A DNA stretch of 64,000 bases from Brumimicrobium salinarum (GTDB taxonomy: Bacteria; Bacteroidota; Bacteroidia; Flavobacteriales_D; Crocinitomicaceae). Both the position numbers and the translations under genes were made by a program. Positions 8,447 through 17,757 of this stretch are shown piece after piece (the first letter of the stretch is position 1; every line of letters begins with the position of its first letter). Below the pieces are notes generated by a model, which did not search any database, was not told the DNA's origin, and saw nothing but the letters and a program-made list of their open reading frames with translations. The stretch lies in contig NZ_PJNI01000015.1 of NCBI RefSeq assembly GCF_002844555.1, positions 18,733-82,732 of the forward strand, read 5' to 3'.

Positions 8447-9226
8447 ATGAAAGAAATGTCGAAAAAACGTCCGTTGATTTTGGTTACTAACGATGATGGT
8501 ATTCAAGCGAAAGGTTTGAAGAGTTTAATTGAAGCGGTAGAGCCTTTTGGTGATATCGTGATTGTTGCGCCAGATAAACCTCAGTCAGGGATGGGACACG
8601 CGATAACGGTAAATGATGTTTTGCGATTGAATCCTTCGCCTTTGTATGAAGAGTATAATGCTTTTACCTGCACGGGAACGCCGGTTGATTGCGTGAAACT
8701 TGCTATTGCTGAGGTTATAAAAGGCAAACCTGATTTGTTGGTTTCTGGAATTAATCATGGTGAAAATAGTGCTTCAAATGTGTTGTATTCTGGAACAATG
8801 TCGGCAGCGGTGGAAGGTGCGATGGAGGACATTCCTTCAATCGGGTTTTCGCTTTTAGATTTTGATACAGATGCAGACTTTACAGGTTCGCAATGGGCGG
8901 TAAAGGAAGTTGTGAAACGCGCATTAGGTGGTGATTTTCCTAAAAGCATTTGTTTGAATGTCAATATTCCGCAACTAAAGACGGAGGAGATTCAAGGAAT
9001 TAAAGTTTGTCGACAAGCAAAGGCGTATTGGAACGACAGTTTTGATAAACGACATGATCAATTTGGAAAACCTTATTATTGGTTGAAAGGTGAGTTTAAT
9101 CGTGATGATTGGCGTGAAGATACCGATATCTGGGCGCTGGATAATGGTTTTGTAAGTGTTGTGCCTACACAATTTGATATGACGGCTTACCATACGATCA
9201 GCGAAATAGCGGAGTGGGAGTTTTAA
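8447..9226 (+). CDS. surE: 5'/3'-nucleotidase SurE
   Basis: A 259-residue member of the SurE family, metal-dependent phosphatases acting on nucleoside 5'- and 3'-monophosphates in the cytosol. The N-terminal ILVTNDDGI motif supplies the two metal-binding aspartates. The family motifs PDKPQSGMGHAIT, CTGTPVDCV and VSGINHGEN follow, and length is normal. Two starts are possible (8447 and the in-frame ATG at 8456); the second gives the common MSKKRP-type start. It heads a rightward operon with a small membrane gene and lpxB. Confidence 0.95.
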   Translation: MKEMSKKRPLILVTNDDGIQAKGLKSLIEAVEPFGDIVIVAPDKPQSGMGHAITVNDVLRLNPSPLYEEYNAFTCTGTPVDCVKLAIAEVIKGKPDLLVSGINHGENSASNVLYSGTMSAAVEGAMEDIPSIGFSLLDFDTDADFTGSQWAVKEVVKRALGGDFPKSICLNVNIPQLKTEEIQGIKVCRQAKAYWNDSFDKRHDQFGKPYYWLKGEFNRDDWREDTDIWALDNGFVSVVPTQFDMTAYHTISEIAEWEF

Positions 9227-9250
9227 AAAATTAAACAGAATAAAAATAAA

Positions 9251-9565
9251 ATGGGAGTGATTAATAAATTAGGAAATAAGTTAGATCATCGTGCGGTAGG
9301 TCTCATATTTGGAGTTGTTTTGCCAATCATCGGCTTTATTGTTTTTTGGCAATGGAAACATGGAGAAAGGACCATAAATGAAGTGTTTAGTTTTATGGCG
9401 TCAAGCTCTTCTAATCGAAATTCCTTGCTTATTTTTCCTATTATACCTAATCTTTTGTTGTTTTATTTTACCAATTTTCAATGGCGATGGGATCGGTTTA
9501 CGACTGGTTTAGTTGCTGTAACGATTGTTTTAACGGTAATTGTTGCTTTATTAATTTTATTGTGA
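9251..9565 (+). CDS. Small integral membrane protein
   Basis: A 104-residue hydrophobic protein with about three transmembrane helices (roughly 15-34, 56-73 and 84-103) separated by short charged loops (WKHGER, WRWDR). No known domain is recognised. It is placed 24 bases after surE and overlaps the GTG start of lpxB by four bases, so it is probably co-translated with lpxB. A role in the membrane stage of lipid A synthesis is a guess from position only. Confidence 0.75.
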   Translation: MGVINKLGNKLDHRAVGLIFGVVLPIIGFIVFWQWKHGERTINEVFSFMASSSSNRNSLLIFPIIPNLLLFYFTNFQWRWDRFTTGLVAVTIVLTVIVALLILL

Positions 9566-10698
9566 AAAAACTATACATCATAGCAGGAGAAGCTTCGGGA
9601 GATCTTCATGCTTCCAATTTAATGAAGGAAATACGACGCGAAGATAATGATATTGACTTCCGTTTTTGGGGTGGAGATCACATGTCTGCAGTGGCTGGAA
9701 AACCAGTTAAACATATTGCAGATCTTGCTTTTATGGGCTTCATTGAAGTGGTAGCAAATCTGAGAACCATTTTAGGGAACATTAAGTTTTGCAAGAAAGA
9801 CATTGAAGAATATAAGCCAGATGCTTTGGTTTTGGTTGATTATCCTGGATTTAATTTAAGAATTGCAAAATGGGCAAAAGCACATGATATTCCGGTGATT
9901 TATTACATTTCTCCGCAAGTTTGGGCTTGGAAACAAAACCGTGTCCACAAAATCAAAAAGGTAGTCGATAAAATGATGGTTATTCTGCCTTTTGAAAAAG
10001 AATTTTATGCCAAGTTTGACATGGAGGTTACTTACGTAGGACATCCGCTTTTGGATGCCATAGAATCTTTTAAATCGAAGGCTGAAAAAGTTGATTTGTA
10101 TGCTAAACACAGTTTGGATGAGCGTCCTGTAATTGCGCTTTTACCCGGAAGTAGGAAGCAAGAGATTAATACTTTACTTCCAATTATGTTAGATAGTTTA
10201 TCCGCATTTGATGATTATCAATTTGTGATAGCAGGAGCGCCAGCCTTGCCTGATACTTTTTATGCACCATTTTTGGAAAGTTCCGAAAATGTTAAAATTA
10301 TTTATGGAGAGACTTACGACTTGCTCACCATAGCCACAGCGGCATTGGTAACTTCTGGAACTGCGACTTTGGAGACGGCATTGTTTGAAGTTCCCGAGGT
10401 GGTTTGTTATAAAGGTTCTGCTATTTCGTATCATATTGCAAAGCGCTTAATTAAAGTTGATTACATCAGTTTAGTCAATTTAATTCTTAAAAAAGAAGCA
10501 GTTAAGGAGTTGATTCAAAATGAGTGCAATGCAAAGCAAATAGAACAAGAGTTAAAGTTGATTTTACCTAGAGCAGAAAAACATGATAAAATGAAGGCGG
10601 ACTATACTGAATTGTTGAAAGTTCTAGGAGAAGGAGGTGCGAGTGCTACTGCAGCGAAAGAAGTACTTTTGCAATTGACAGACAACATTGACAATTAA
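9562..10698 (+). CDS. lpxB: Lipid-A-disaccharide synthase
   Basis: 378 residues from a GTG start that overlaps the previous stop as GTGA; the open frame continues upstream, but only this start gives the family N-terminus KKLYIIAGEASGDLHASNLM. LpxB joins UDP-diacylglucosamine and lipid X to form the lipid A disaccharide at the inner membrane. Family motifs VLVDYPGFNLRIA, YYISPQVWAWK, TYVGHPLLDAI and LLPGSRKQEI are present. The other early lipid A genes are in a separate cluster at 30.6-33.8 kb. Confidence 0.95.
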   Translation: MKKLYIIAGEASGDLHASNLMKEIRREDNDIDFRFWGGDHMSAVAGKPVKHIADLAFMGFIEVVANLRTILGNIKFCKKDIEEYKPDALVLVDYPGFNLRIAKWAKAHDIPVIYYISPQVWAWKQNRVHKIKKVVDKMMVILPFEKEFYAKFDMEVTYVGHPLLDAIESFKSKAEKVDLYAKHSLDERPVIALLPGSRKQEINTLLPIMLDSLSAFDDYQFVIAGAPALPDTFYAPFLESSENVKIIYGETYDLLTIATAALVTSGTATLETALFEVPEVVCYKGSAISYHIAKRLIKVDYISLVNLILKKEAVKELIQNECNAKQIEQELKLILPRAEKHDKMKADYTELLKVLGEGGASATAAKEVLLQLTDNIDN

Positions 10699-10714
10699 CA
10701 CTTAAAAAAAGTAC

Positions 10715-10722
10715 TATTTTCG
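10715..10722 (+). promoter_or_regulatory. Putative -7 box before the SpoIID-like gene
   Basis: TATTTTCG ends four bases before the ATG at 10727. If used, transcription would begin at or next to the start codon, giving an almost leaderless mRNA. Confidence 0.35.
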
Positions 10723-10726
10723 TAGC

Positions 10727-11911
10727 ATGAATCGATATCTTTTATTGTTTATATTTTTTGCTCTTTCACTAGCTGTTTCAGGAAACGATATAAATATCGG
10801 TGTATATCGAGGGCATAATATTTATCATATTGATTTTTCCTACAATAAAGGTAGTTATATGATTTACGGAGATTCAGTTTCCTACGGGGCTTTATTACCA
10901 AATGAATATATTTCAGTTATAAAAAAAGGAGACAAGGTTGAATTAAGAAAAGGAGTTAATCACTTAGGTTTGTTTGATCAAGTTCGATTGATACCAACCG
11001 CTAAAAATCATATTATTCGGTTGCGTCCTAGAAGTCCTATCGTTAGAGAAAGAAAATATAACGATGCTTTCTCTGTTTTTTCTGGTGAAAAAGGACTCAC
11101 GATTGTCAATAAGGTTTCTTACAATAACTATTTAGGTGGAGTAGTGGAGTCTGAAGGAGGAGGCGGGAAACACATTGAGTATTATAAAGCCCAAGCCGTA
11201 ATTTCACGTACGTATGCTCTAAAATATTTGAATAGACATAAAGCGGAAGGATTTAACCTGTGTGATCAGGTGCATTGTCAGGCTTATCACAATAAATTGA
11301 TTTACACAGATGATATTCGAAAAGCGGTAAAGGCTACAGAGGGAATTTATATTGAGGATACTGTAAAAAATCAATTGGTAGAAGGTTTTTTTCATGCCAA
11401 TTGCGGCGGTCAAACGAGTAGCTCTGATTATGTGTGGCGAGAAAATATTCCATACTTACAGCCATTTAAGGATACATTTTGTATTTATACCCGTCAAGCA
11501 AAATGGGAAAAACGTATTCCAAAAGTTGCTTGGCGAAAGTTTTTAATTAATAATTATTTTTATCCGATTGAAGATAGTGCGTATCGGGCTGTAATTTATC
11601 GTTTTACCCAACAAGATAGAAAAGCCTTTTATTTAAGTCCACGTTTAGGAATTCCGCTGCGTGATTTAAGGTATCATTTCAAATTGAAATCAACTTTTTT
11701 TTCGTGTTATCCAGAAGGTCAATATGTAGTTTTGAAAGGAAGAGGATTTGGTCATGGAGTTGGATTGTGTCAGGAAGGTGCAATGAATATGGCTAGTAAA
11801 GGCTTAACATATCAACAAATTCTTTCTTTCTACTTTGAGGGCATTGCTTTTAAACATTACTTTGAAAAACTGTTTTTTAATCAAAAACCTTATGATGTTG
11901 TTGATTTTTAA
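10727..11911 (+). CDS. SpoIID/LytB-domain protein (secreted, cell-wall related)
   Basis: 394 residues with a Sec signal peptide (about 1-19, ending VSGN). The SpoIID/LytB domain occupies about 120-370. Diagnostic segments are YLGGVVESEGGGGK, YKAQAVISRTYAL, FFHANCGGQTSSSDYVW and near the end GRGFGHGVGLCQEGAMNMA. SpoIID of Bacillus is a lytic transglycosylase acting on denuded peptidoglycan; in non-sporulating Bacteroidota the role is presumably cell-wall remodelling, with activity unproven. The gene follows lpxB by 28 bases but has its own promoter-like box. Confidence 0.88.
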   Translation: MNRYLLLFIFFALSLAVSGNDINIGVYRGHNIYHIDFSYNKGSYMIYGDSVSYGALLPNEYISVIKKGDKVELRKGVNHLGLFDQVRLIPTAKNHIIRLRPRSPIVRERKYNDAFSVFSGEKGLTIVNKVSYNNYLGGVVESEGGGGKHIEYYKAQAVISRTYALKYLNRHKAEGFNLCDQVHCQAYHNKLIYTDDIRKAVKATEGIYIEDTVKNQLVEGFFHANCGGQTSSSDYVWRENIPYLQPFKDTFCIYTRQAKWEKRIPKVAWRKFLINNYFYPIEDSAYRAVIYRFTQQDRKAFYLSPRLGIPLRDLRYHFKLKSTFFSCYPEGQYVVLKGRGFGHGVGLCQEGAMNMASKGLTYQQILSFYFEGIAFKHYFEKLFFNQKPYDVVDF

Positions 11912-12110
11912 TTTGAACATTTCATCGATATTATACTGCAAGTAGTATAAAAAAACTGTAATCGTATTCTGATAAGAAAGAAGAAATTAAATGGAACTTC
12001 AAGTTTTGATACTGAAGAAATCATAATATGTTTTTCGGTATAAAACCATTTGAAATACAGAAAAGCGATTTTAGAGATTTGGCAACATTGTATGCAAATT
12101 TAAAAATGAT

Positions 12111-13997
12111 TTATTCTAAATAAAAAACACCGTCGTCATAGTTAATCATATCCTCGTCCATCATCCAGTTTAAAAGTCCAGTAAGGTTAGGGCGTTCTAC
12201 TCCTTTTATTGCACTTAGCAATTCATCTAAACTGTGTTTTTTTTCTTTTAATAAACTAAGGATTATTTCTTGTAGTTCCTCAGCAGTATAATTTGATCGT
12301 TCTTCAGCTAGACAAACATCACATTTTCCACATGCTTCTCCTTGCTGACCAAAATATTTTAACAAAAGAATAGAACGACAAGTAGGTTCTTGCACAAAAT
12401 TCAGCATGGCTTTAAGTTTTTTGTAAGCAGTATCTTTTCTGTTTTGATATACCTTCTTATCAATTTGCATATATTCATCCGGTAAACGTTCATGCAAAAG
12501 TGTAACTTGAGGAAGTTCAGATTGCCAAGAAATATCTGCTAAACCTTGTCTTTCTAAGTATTGTAATTCTTTTATAATTTGGGGTTTAGTTTTCTTTAAG
12601 CGGTGTGCTATTTTACTTTCATTAAGTTGATAATAATTTGAAAAAATTCCAGGGTTGGCACGTGATAAAAAAGAAATTAATGGATCGTATTTTTCATTTT
12701 TTAATTGAAAATTATAGAGTGTTTTATTGCTTACAATGAATTTTAATTTTGTAGGATGAAAAACGGCTTCATTTAAAAGAATTGATCCGTTAAGCGCTAA
12801 AATCTTTAAAGCGTTATATGTGCTTAATGGTTCAAAATCATATTTTGCAACCAAATCTTTGATTTCGAGTCCATAACTTTCGTTAAGCCCTGAACCTATG
12901 GCAATGTTAAAATGATTACAGAGTGCTCTGTAAACTGTTTTAATAAAATCTATTGGCGGGAATTGTTTCGCAATACGCTGTTGAAGTTTGATAAGGTCAC
13001 TAGGCGCATAAAAAGCCATGTTTCGAGAGGCTTTTCCATCCCTACCTGCTCGGCCTGCTTCTTGAAAATAAGCTTCAATATTATTCGGAATTTCATAGTG
13101 TAAAACAAAACGGACATCAGGTTTGTCTATTCCCATTCCAAATGCATTAGTTGCAACGATGATTCTAATTTCATCCTTTAGCCATGCCTCGAGCTTTTTG
13201 TTTCTTTCTTCTGCTAATAAACCTCCATGGTAAATTCCAGCAGAGAAATTGTGAGCAATGAGCAATCTGGCCACTTCTTTGGTCTCTCTTCTGGTTTGAC
13301 AATAAACGATTCCCGTAGTACCATTAAATCTTTTACATGCTCTTAAAATTGCATTTCTCTTATTTTCGACAGCATATACTTCATAAGAAATATTGTCTCT
13401 GGCGAAGTCACCTTCAAAATATTTGGGTTCCTTCATTTGAAGTTGCGCAATAATGTCTTCACGAACTTCAGGTGTTGCAGTTGCCGTTACGGCAATCATA
13501 GGAACAGATTCATGAATTTCTCTTAACTTATAAATCTCTAAGTAAGGAGGTCTAAAGTCATGTCCCCATTGTGAAATGCAATGTGCCTCATCTATTGCGA
13601 TTAGAGAAACATTCATTTGTTTAAAACGAGCGATAAAAATATCAGTTTTTAAACGTTCTGGAGAAACATAAAGAAAGTCTAAACCGCCAAATTTAGCATT
13701 GTCCAAAATAATGTCAATTTCTCTTCTAGACATGCCTGAAGTGATCGCTGCAGCTTTTAATCCTTTAGATTTTAGGTTGTTTACTTGGTCTTGCATAAGC
13801 GCAATCAAAGGAGAGATAACCAAACAAATTCCTTCTCTTGCAATTCCAGGGACCTGAAAGCAAATGGATTTACCACCGCCTGTAGGCAATAAAGCAAAAG
13901 TATCATGACCATTAATTGCACTCTGAACAATGTCTGCTTGTTGCATTCGAAAGCTGTCATAGCCCCAATATTTCTTTAGAATTTCTGTTGCTGTCAA
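12111..13997 (-). CDS. recQ: ATP-dependent DNA helicase RecQ
   Basis: 628 residues. The superfamily 2 motifs are clear: LLPTGGGKSICFQVP (Walker A), AIDEAHCISQWGHDFRPPY (DEAH box with the RecQ aromatic loop), VTATATP and QEAGRAGRDG. The zinc-binding segment is present (CRSILLLKYFG...CGKCDVC), followed by a winged-helix part. No HRDC domain is apparent at the C-terminus. RecQ unwinds DNA 3'-5' in recombination repair. The only workable start is the TTG at 13995-13997, preceded by an in-frame stop; it aligns with the usual beginning before EILKKYWGYDSFR. Confidence 0.95.
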   Translation of the reverse strand: MTATEILKKYWGYDSFRMQQADIVQSAINGHDTFALLPTGGGKSICFQVPGIAREGICLVISPLIALMQDQVNNLKSKGLKAAAITSGMSRREIDIILDNAKFGGLDFLYVSPERLKTDIFIARFKQMNVSLIAIDEAHCISQWGHDFRPPYLEIYKLREIHESVPMIAVTATATPEVREDIIAQLQMKEPKYFEGDFARDNISYEVYAVENKRNAILRACKRFNGTTGIVYCQTRRETKEVARLLIAHNFSAGIYHGGLLAEERNKKLEAWLKDEIRIIVATNAFGMGIDKPDVRFVLHYEIPNNIEAYFQEAGRAGRDGKASRNMAFYAPSDLIKLQQRIAKQFPPIDFIKTVYRALCNHFNIAIGSGLNESYGLEIKDLVAKYDFEPLSTYNALKILALNGSILLNEAVFHPTKLKFIVSNKTLYNFQLKNEKYDPLISFLSRANPGIFSNYYQLNESKIAHRLKKTKPQIIKELQYLERQGLADISWQSELPQVTLLHERLPDEYMQIDKKVYQNRKDTAYKKLKAMLNFVQEPTCRSILLLKYFGQQGEACGKCDVCLAEERSNYTAEELQEIILSLLKEKKHSLDELLSAIKGVERPNLTGLLNWMMDEDMINYDDGVFYLE

Positions 13998-14122
13998 TGC
14001 TTGAAAATTTACGTATTGTTAAGGTTTTTTTTGTGGATATTATAAGTCATCTGATAAGACAAAAGTAGTTAATTTTATGTAGTAAATATAACGAGTCGTT
14101 AGACAATCTATCGAAAAATCAG

Positions 14123-14130
14123 TATATTCG
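14123..14130 (+). promoter_or_regulatory. Putative -7 box of the ilvE promoter
   Basis: TATATTCG fits the TA-N2-TTTG pattern with one change and lies 19 bases before the ATG at 14150. Confidence 0.4.
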
Positions 14131-14149
14131 CAACATATCAAAAAAAAAT

Positions 14150-15217
14150 ATGGAAACATCACAATATACAATCAAGAAAACAAGAACGAAGAATAGTAAA
14201 ATAAACGAAGTGGATTGGGATAATATTCCTTTTGGGAAGTTATTTTCAGATCACATGCTTATCATGGATTACAAAGACGGAGAATGGGGAGAACCAGAAA
14301 TCGTTCCTTTTGAAGACTTATCATTGCATCCAGCTACATCTGCAATTCACTACGGACAATCCATCTTTGAAGGAATGAAAGCCTATAGAACAGTTGATGG
14401 AGATCCTGTGACATTTAGGCCAGAGAAAAATGCACAACGTTTTAGAAAATCGGCAGAAAGAATGTGTATGCCAGATATTCCAGAAGAGCTTTTCTTATTT
14501 TGCTTGAATGAGTTACTGAGTTTTGATGAACAATGGGTGCCTAAGAAGGATACCAATTCAATGTACATTCGTCCATTTATGTTTGCAACTGACGGATATA
14601 CTGGAATTAAACCTTCAGACACTTACCGTTTCATGATTTTTACTTGTCCAGTAGGTTCTTATTACACCGAGGCAATTAACTTGAAAATTGAAGAAGATTA
14701 CACGCGTGCTGCTCACGGTGGAGTTGGATTTGCAAAAGCAGCAGGTAACTATGCAGCTTCCTTATATCCAGCAAAATTAGCACAGGATGAAGGCTTTCAT
14801 CAATTGATTTGGACAGATGCTGATACTCATGAATATGTAGAGGAAGCTGGAACAATGAATATTCTATTCGTTATTGATGGAAAACTCGTTACACCAAAAG
14901 AGTCTGATACGATTTTGGCAGGAATTACCAAACGAAGTGTTATTGAAGTTGCCCAAGACTGGGGGATGGAAGTAGAAGAGCGCAAAATTTCTGTAAAAGA
15001 AGTTGTAGAAGCTATCGAAGAAGGAAGAATGACAGAGGCTTTCGGAGCAGGAACTGCAGCAACTATTGCCCCTGTAAAAATGATCGGCTACAAAGGAAAA
15101 GAATATAATCTTCCAGGTGAAGAAAAACGTACTTTCTCGAAAAAAGTTGTGGAAGAATTAGACAACATGAAGTACGGGAAAATCGAAGATAGATTCGGTT
15201 GGATTAAGAAGATTTAA
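14150..15217 (+). CDS. ilvE: Branched-chain amino acid aminotransferase
   Basis: 355 residues, PLP-dependent class IV (fold type IV) aminotransferase that interconverts leucine, isoleucine and valine with their 2-oxo acids using glutamate. Visible family segments are HYGQSIFEGMKAYR, RPFMFATDGYTG, the lysine region GVGFAKAAGNYAASL, and EAGTMNILFVI near the cofactor phosphate cup. Length and motifs fit the larger BCAT-type subgroup. It stands alone, with its own promoter-like box and a strong terminator. Confidence 0.95.
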   Translation: METSQYTIKKTRTKNSKINEVDWDNIPFGKLFSDHMLIMDYKDGEWGEPEIVPFEDLSLHPATSAIHYGQSIFEGMKAYRTVDGDPVTFRPEKNAQRFRKSAERMCMPDIPEELFLFCLNELLSFDEQWVPKKDTNSMYIRPFMFATDGYTGIKPSDTYRFMIFTCPVGSYYTEAINLKIEEDYTRAAHGGVGFAKAAGNYAASLYPAKLAQDEGFHQLIWTDADTHEYVEEAGTMNILFVIDGKLVTPKESDTILAGITKRSVIEVAQDWGMEVEERKISVKEVVEAIEEGRMTEAFGAGTAATIAPVKMIGYKGKEYNLPGEEKRTFSKKVVEELDNMKYGKIEDRFGWIKKI

Positions 15218-15240
15218 TCCTAATGAAAATATAAAGAATT

Positions 15241-15271
15241 AAAAACGACCTGGTGGATAGGTCGTTTTTTT
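15241..15271 (+). terminator. Rho-independent terminator after ilvE
   Basis: AAAAACGACC pairs with GGTCGTTTTT around an 8-base loop and runs into a T-tract, 24 bases downstream of the ilvE stop. Confidence 0.85.
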
Positions 15272-15363
15272 AGTTTTGAATAAACTTTTTTTGCCTGAAG
15301 TATTCATCAAAGAAATATTCCATATTTAATTTCTTTTTCTAGAAGTATTAAGATTTATCTTTA

Positions 15364-15371
15364 TATTTTTG
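15364..15371 (+). promoter_or_regulatory. Putative -7 box before the small lipoprotein gene
   Basis: TATTTTTG fits TA-N2-TTTG exactly and ends six bases before the ATG at 15378, which would head the lipoprotein, epimerase-CBS, DAHP synthase and phosphatase operon. Confidence 0.4.
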
Positions 15372-15377
15372 AAACTC

Positions 15378-15758
15378 ATGAAAAACATTTTAGTCTTTAT
15401 TCTGTTTAGTTTGCTAATTATTGGCTGTGGAATATCTATGGGGGACCGTATAGATACTAAAAACTTAAGTGTTTATTTTCTCGACGAAGTACCCAAAGAA
15501 AAGGCTTTGGAGTTCGCACGTTTTTGGAAAAGTAACGGTTTTATAGGGACAAAAAAACAAACCATTCAATTAGAAAAAAAAGAACGACAAATAATCGTAA
15601 AACTAATTGAAAATGAAGAGTTTCATAGTGATCATTTGACAATTACTGAAGAAGCTTTGTTGCAAGATTTAGAACGAGAGCTAAGCAAAGAAGTCTTTCA
15701 TGTCAAAACAAAGATTTTAATAACAGATAATACCTTCCGCCCGATTTTAAAAAAATAA
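15378..15758 (+). CDS. Small lipoprotein of unknown function
   Basis: 126 residues from the ATG at 15378; an in-frame TTG three codons upstream is less likely because it falls next to the promoter box. The start MKNILVFILFSLLIIGCG is a lipoprotein signal peptide with a lipobox-like IIGC. The mature part is charged and mostly helical, and no domain is recognised. It ends two bases before the epimerase-CBS gene, so it is probably the first gene of that operon. Its link to the cytosolic enzymes downstream is unclear. Confidence 0.75.
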   Translation: MKNILVFILFSLLIIGCGISMGDRIDTKNLSVYFLDEVPKEKALEFARFWKSNGFIGTKKQTIQLEKKERQIIVKLIENEEFHSDHLTITEEALLQDLERELSKEVFHVKTKILITDNTFRPILKK

Positions 15759-15760
15759 AT

Positions 15761-16762
15761 ATGAAAATTTCAGGATCAATATATTCCGATAAAAATAGAA
15801 GTTTAAAAGAGACTATTCAAGATTTAGAAGCACATCAAGTAGATATGCTTCATGTAGATTGTAATGATGATTTAAGTGTTTTTGATGATATTAAACAAAT
15901 TAGAAATTGGTGTAACTTACCCATTGATTTACATATCATAACAGAAACACCAGAGAAATATTTTCAACCACTCAGAGATTGCCCTGTTGAATTTGTAACC
16001 TTTCAATATGAGCAATTAAATGAACCGCTCAATATCCCGGAAGACATTAAAGGAGAAAAAGGATTAGCCTTGATAACACCTACACCTATTTCTGCTTTTG
16101 ATGAGTACAGTTCGTTTGATTTTGTACTTTTTATGGCCACCATTCCAGGCCAAAGTGGTGGGGTTTTTGACGCAGAAAACTTTCGTAAAATTAGAGAATT
16201 TAAGAAGAAGTATCCACAGAAAAATGTGCATGTGGATGGAGGTGTTAATGGAGAAGTCTCTTTTATTTTACGCAATATGGGAGTCCATTCTTCCGTTTCA
16301 GGCAGCTTTTTATTTAAAGGAGCGAGTGTTGGACAAGCAATGATGGATCTTACAAAACGCGCCATTCAATCTCAATTTAAAATTAAAGACTTTATGATTC
16401 CACATAAGGAATGTCCAATTGTGGCCATGGAAAGCATGACTTTTAAACAAGTGTTGGAATCCATTGATAAAGGGAGGTTAGGTTTTACAATTATTGAAAA
16501 AGAGGGTGAATTTGAAGGGATAATCTCCAATGCTGATGTGCGCAAATCAATGATTAAGAATTTTGAAGATATCGCAGGATTGGCGGTTACTGAAATGATC
16601 AATCACAATCCAATAACAATTGATGCAGAGGCGAATGTAGATGATATGTTGAAACTTATTCGTCAACAAAGTTTTCCGGTAATGTATTTACCAGTAATTA
16701 ACTCAGATAATAAAGCCGAAGGAATTGTTACCTTTGTAAACTTAATAAAAGGTGAAATATGA
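15761..16762 (+). CDS. Ribulose-phosphate-3-epimerase-like domain fused to a CBS pair
   Basis: 333 residues with two parts. Residues about 1-205 form a ribulose-phosphate-binding TIM barrel like Rpe, keeping the metal and acid-base residues in MLHVDCND, IDLHII and VHVDGGVN. The Rpe-type segment ATIPGQSGGVF is also present. Residues about 213-333 form two CBS motifs, which in other proteins bind adenosine nucleotides and regulate the attached enzyme. Standard Rpe is about 215-220 residues and has no CBS pair; the CBS pair is familiar on arabinose-5-phosphate isomerase (KdsD), which uses a different fold. The gene overlaps DAHP synthase by four bases. I infer a nucleotide-regulated sugar-phosphate epimerase feeding, or coordinated with, the next two enzymes. 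Confidence 0.8.
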   Translation: MKISGSIYSDKNRSLKETIQDLEAHQVDMLHVDCNDDLSVFDDIKQIRNWCNLPIDLHIITETPEKYFQPLRDCPVEFVTFQYEQLNEPLNIPEDIKGEKGLALITPTPISAFDEYSSFDFVLFMATIPGQSGGVFDAENFRKIREFKKKYPQKNVHVDGGVNGEVSFILRNMGVHSSVSGSFLFKGASVGQAMMDLTKRAIQSQFKIKDFMIPHKECPIVAMESMTFKQVLESIDKGRLGFTIIEKEGEFEGIISNADVRKSMIKNFEDIAGLAVTEMINHNPITIDAEANVDDMLKLIRQQSFPVMYLPVINSDNKAEGIVTFVNLIKGEI

Positions 16763-17757
16763 TTTTAAAATTAAATACTTCAATAGATGAAAAGGAGGCT
16801 TCAAAATTAGCCGAAAAACATAAAGCTTTTCATATTAATTATCAAGAATCACAACATTTAATTACTTCTTCTTCTGTTAAAGAAGTGCCAGATTCACTTA
16901 AAGGTAAGGTAGACAAACATTGGGTTTTTGATAATGACATGCAATTGGCATCGCGTGAATTTCAGGCGGAAACTCGGACAATAAAGATTGGAGATTTAAC
17001 CATTGGTGGAAATACCAAGAATACAATCTTGATTGGCGGACCATGCTCTGTAGAATCTTTAGATCAAATTCAAGAAAGTGCACGATTGATAAAATCACAA
17101 GGACTTACTACTTTACGTGGAGGTTGTTATAAGCCGAGAACGAGCCCTTATAGTTTTCAAGGATTAGGTTTGGAAGGCCTGAAATTGTTAGCACAAATGA
17201 GGGAAGAGCACGGGTTAAAAGTAATTACAGAAGTACGAGATGCAACTCATGTAGATGAGGTAATTGAACATAGTGACATTATTCAGATTGGAGCAAAAGC
17301 AATGTATGATCAGGGGATTTTGCGTGCCTGTGCAAAGATTAATAAACCTGTTTTATTGAAAAGAGGCTTTGGTACTACTTTACAGGAGTTTGTTCAAGCC
17401 GCTGAATTTATATTGTCTGGTGGTAATCATCAAGTCATTTTATGTGAACGTGGAATTCGTACTTTTGAAACCAAAACACGATTTACTCTTGACTTGTGTG
17501 GCGTAGCTTATTTGCAAGAGCATACCAATTTGCCTATCATTCTTGATCCAAGTCATGCGCTAGGATACCGATATGGTATTGAAAAATTAGCAAAGGCTTG
17601 TGTTGCGATGGGAATTGATGGTTTATTGATCGAGGCACACCCAGATCCAAGTGTAGCTAAATCGGATGCAGCCCAACAACTAACACATGAACAGTTTATT
17701 GAGTTAAAATCTGCCATATCACCTGTAGCTGCAAGTGTAGGCTATAAAATAGTTTGA
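16759..17757 (+). CDS. 3-deoxy-7-phosphoheptulonate (DAHP) synthase, class I-beta
   Basis: 332 residues. The catalytic barrel (about 85-325) shows IGGPCSVES, GGCYKPRTSPYSFQG, IQIGAKAM, LLKRGFGTT, LCERGIRTF and DPSHALGYR. The KPRTS motif is that of DAHP synthases; Kdo-8-phosphate synthases have KANRSS there. DAHP synthase condenses phosphoenolpyruvate with erythrose 4-phosphate, the first step of the shikimate pathway. The N-terminal ~70 residues resemble the ferredoxin-like regulatory domain of the Thermotoga enzyme, which mediates feedback inhibition. It overlaps the epimerase-CBS gene by four bases and the KdsC-like gene by one, so the three are co-translated. Confidence 0.92.
   Translation: MILKLNTSIDEKEASKLAEKHKAFHINYQESQHLITSSSVKEVPDSLKGKVDKHWVFDNDMQLASREFQAETRTIKIGDLTIGGNTKNTILIGGPCSVESLDQIQESARLIKSQGLTTLRGGCYKPRTSPYSFQGLGLEGLKLLAQMREEHGLKVITEVRDATHVDEVIEHSDIIQIGAKAMYDQGILRACAKINKPVLLKRGFGTTLQEFVQAAEFILSGGNHQVILCERGIRTFETKTRFTLDLCGVAYLQEHTNLPIILDPSHALGYRYGIEKLAKACVAMGIDGLLIEAHPDPSVAKSDAAQQLTHEQFIELKSAISPVAASVGYKIV

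Noticed and set aside
11934..11960. TTATACT/AGTATAA hairpin as a terminator
   Set aside because: The A-tract lies on the wrong side for the leftward recQ and there is no T-tract for the rightward gene.
16759..17757. Reading the synthase as Kdo-8-phosphate synthase (KdsA)
   Set aside because: The KPRTS motif and the N-terminal ferredoxin-like domain are those of DAHP synthase; KdsA has KANRSS and no such domain.
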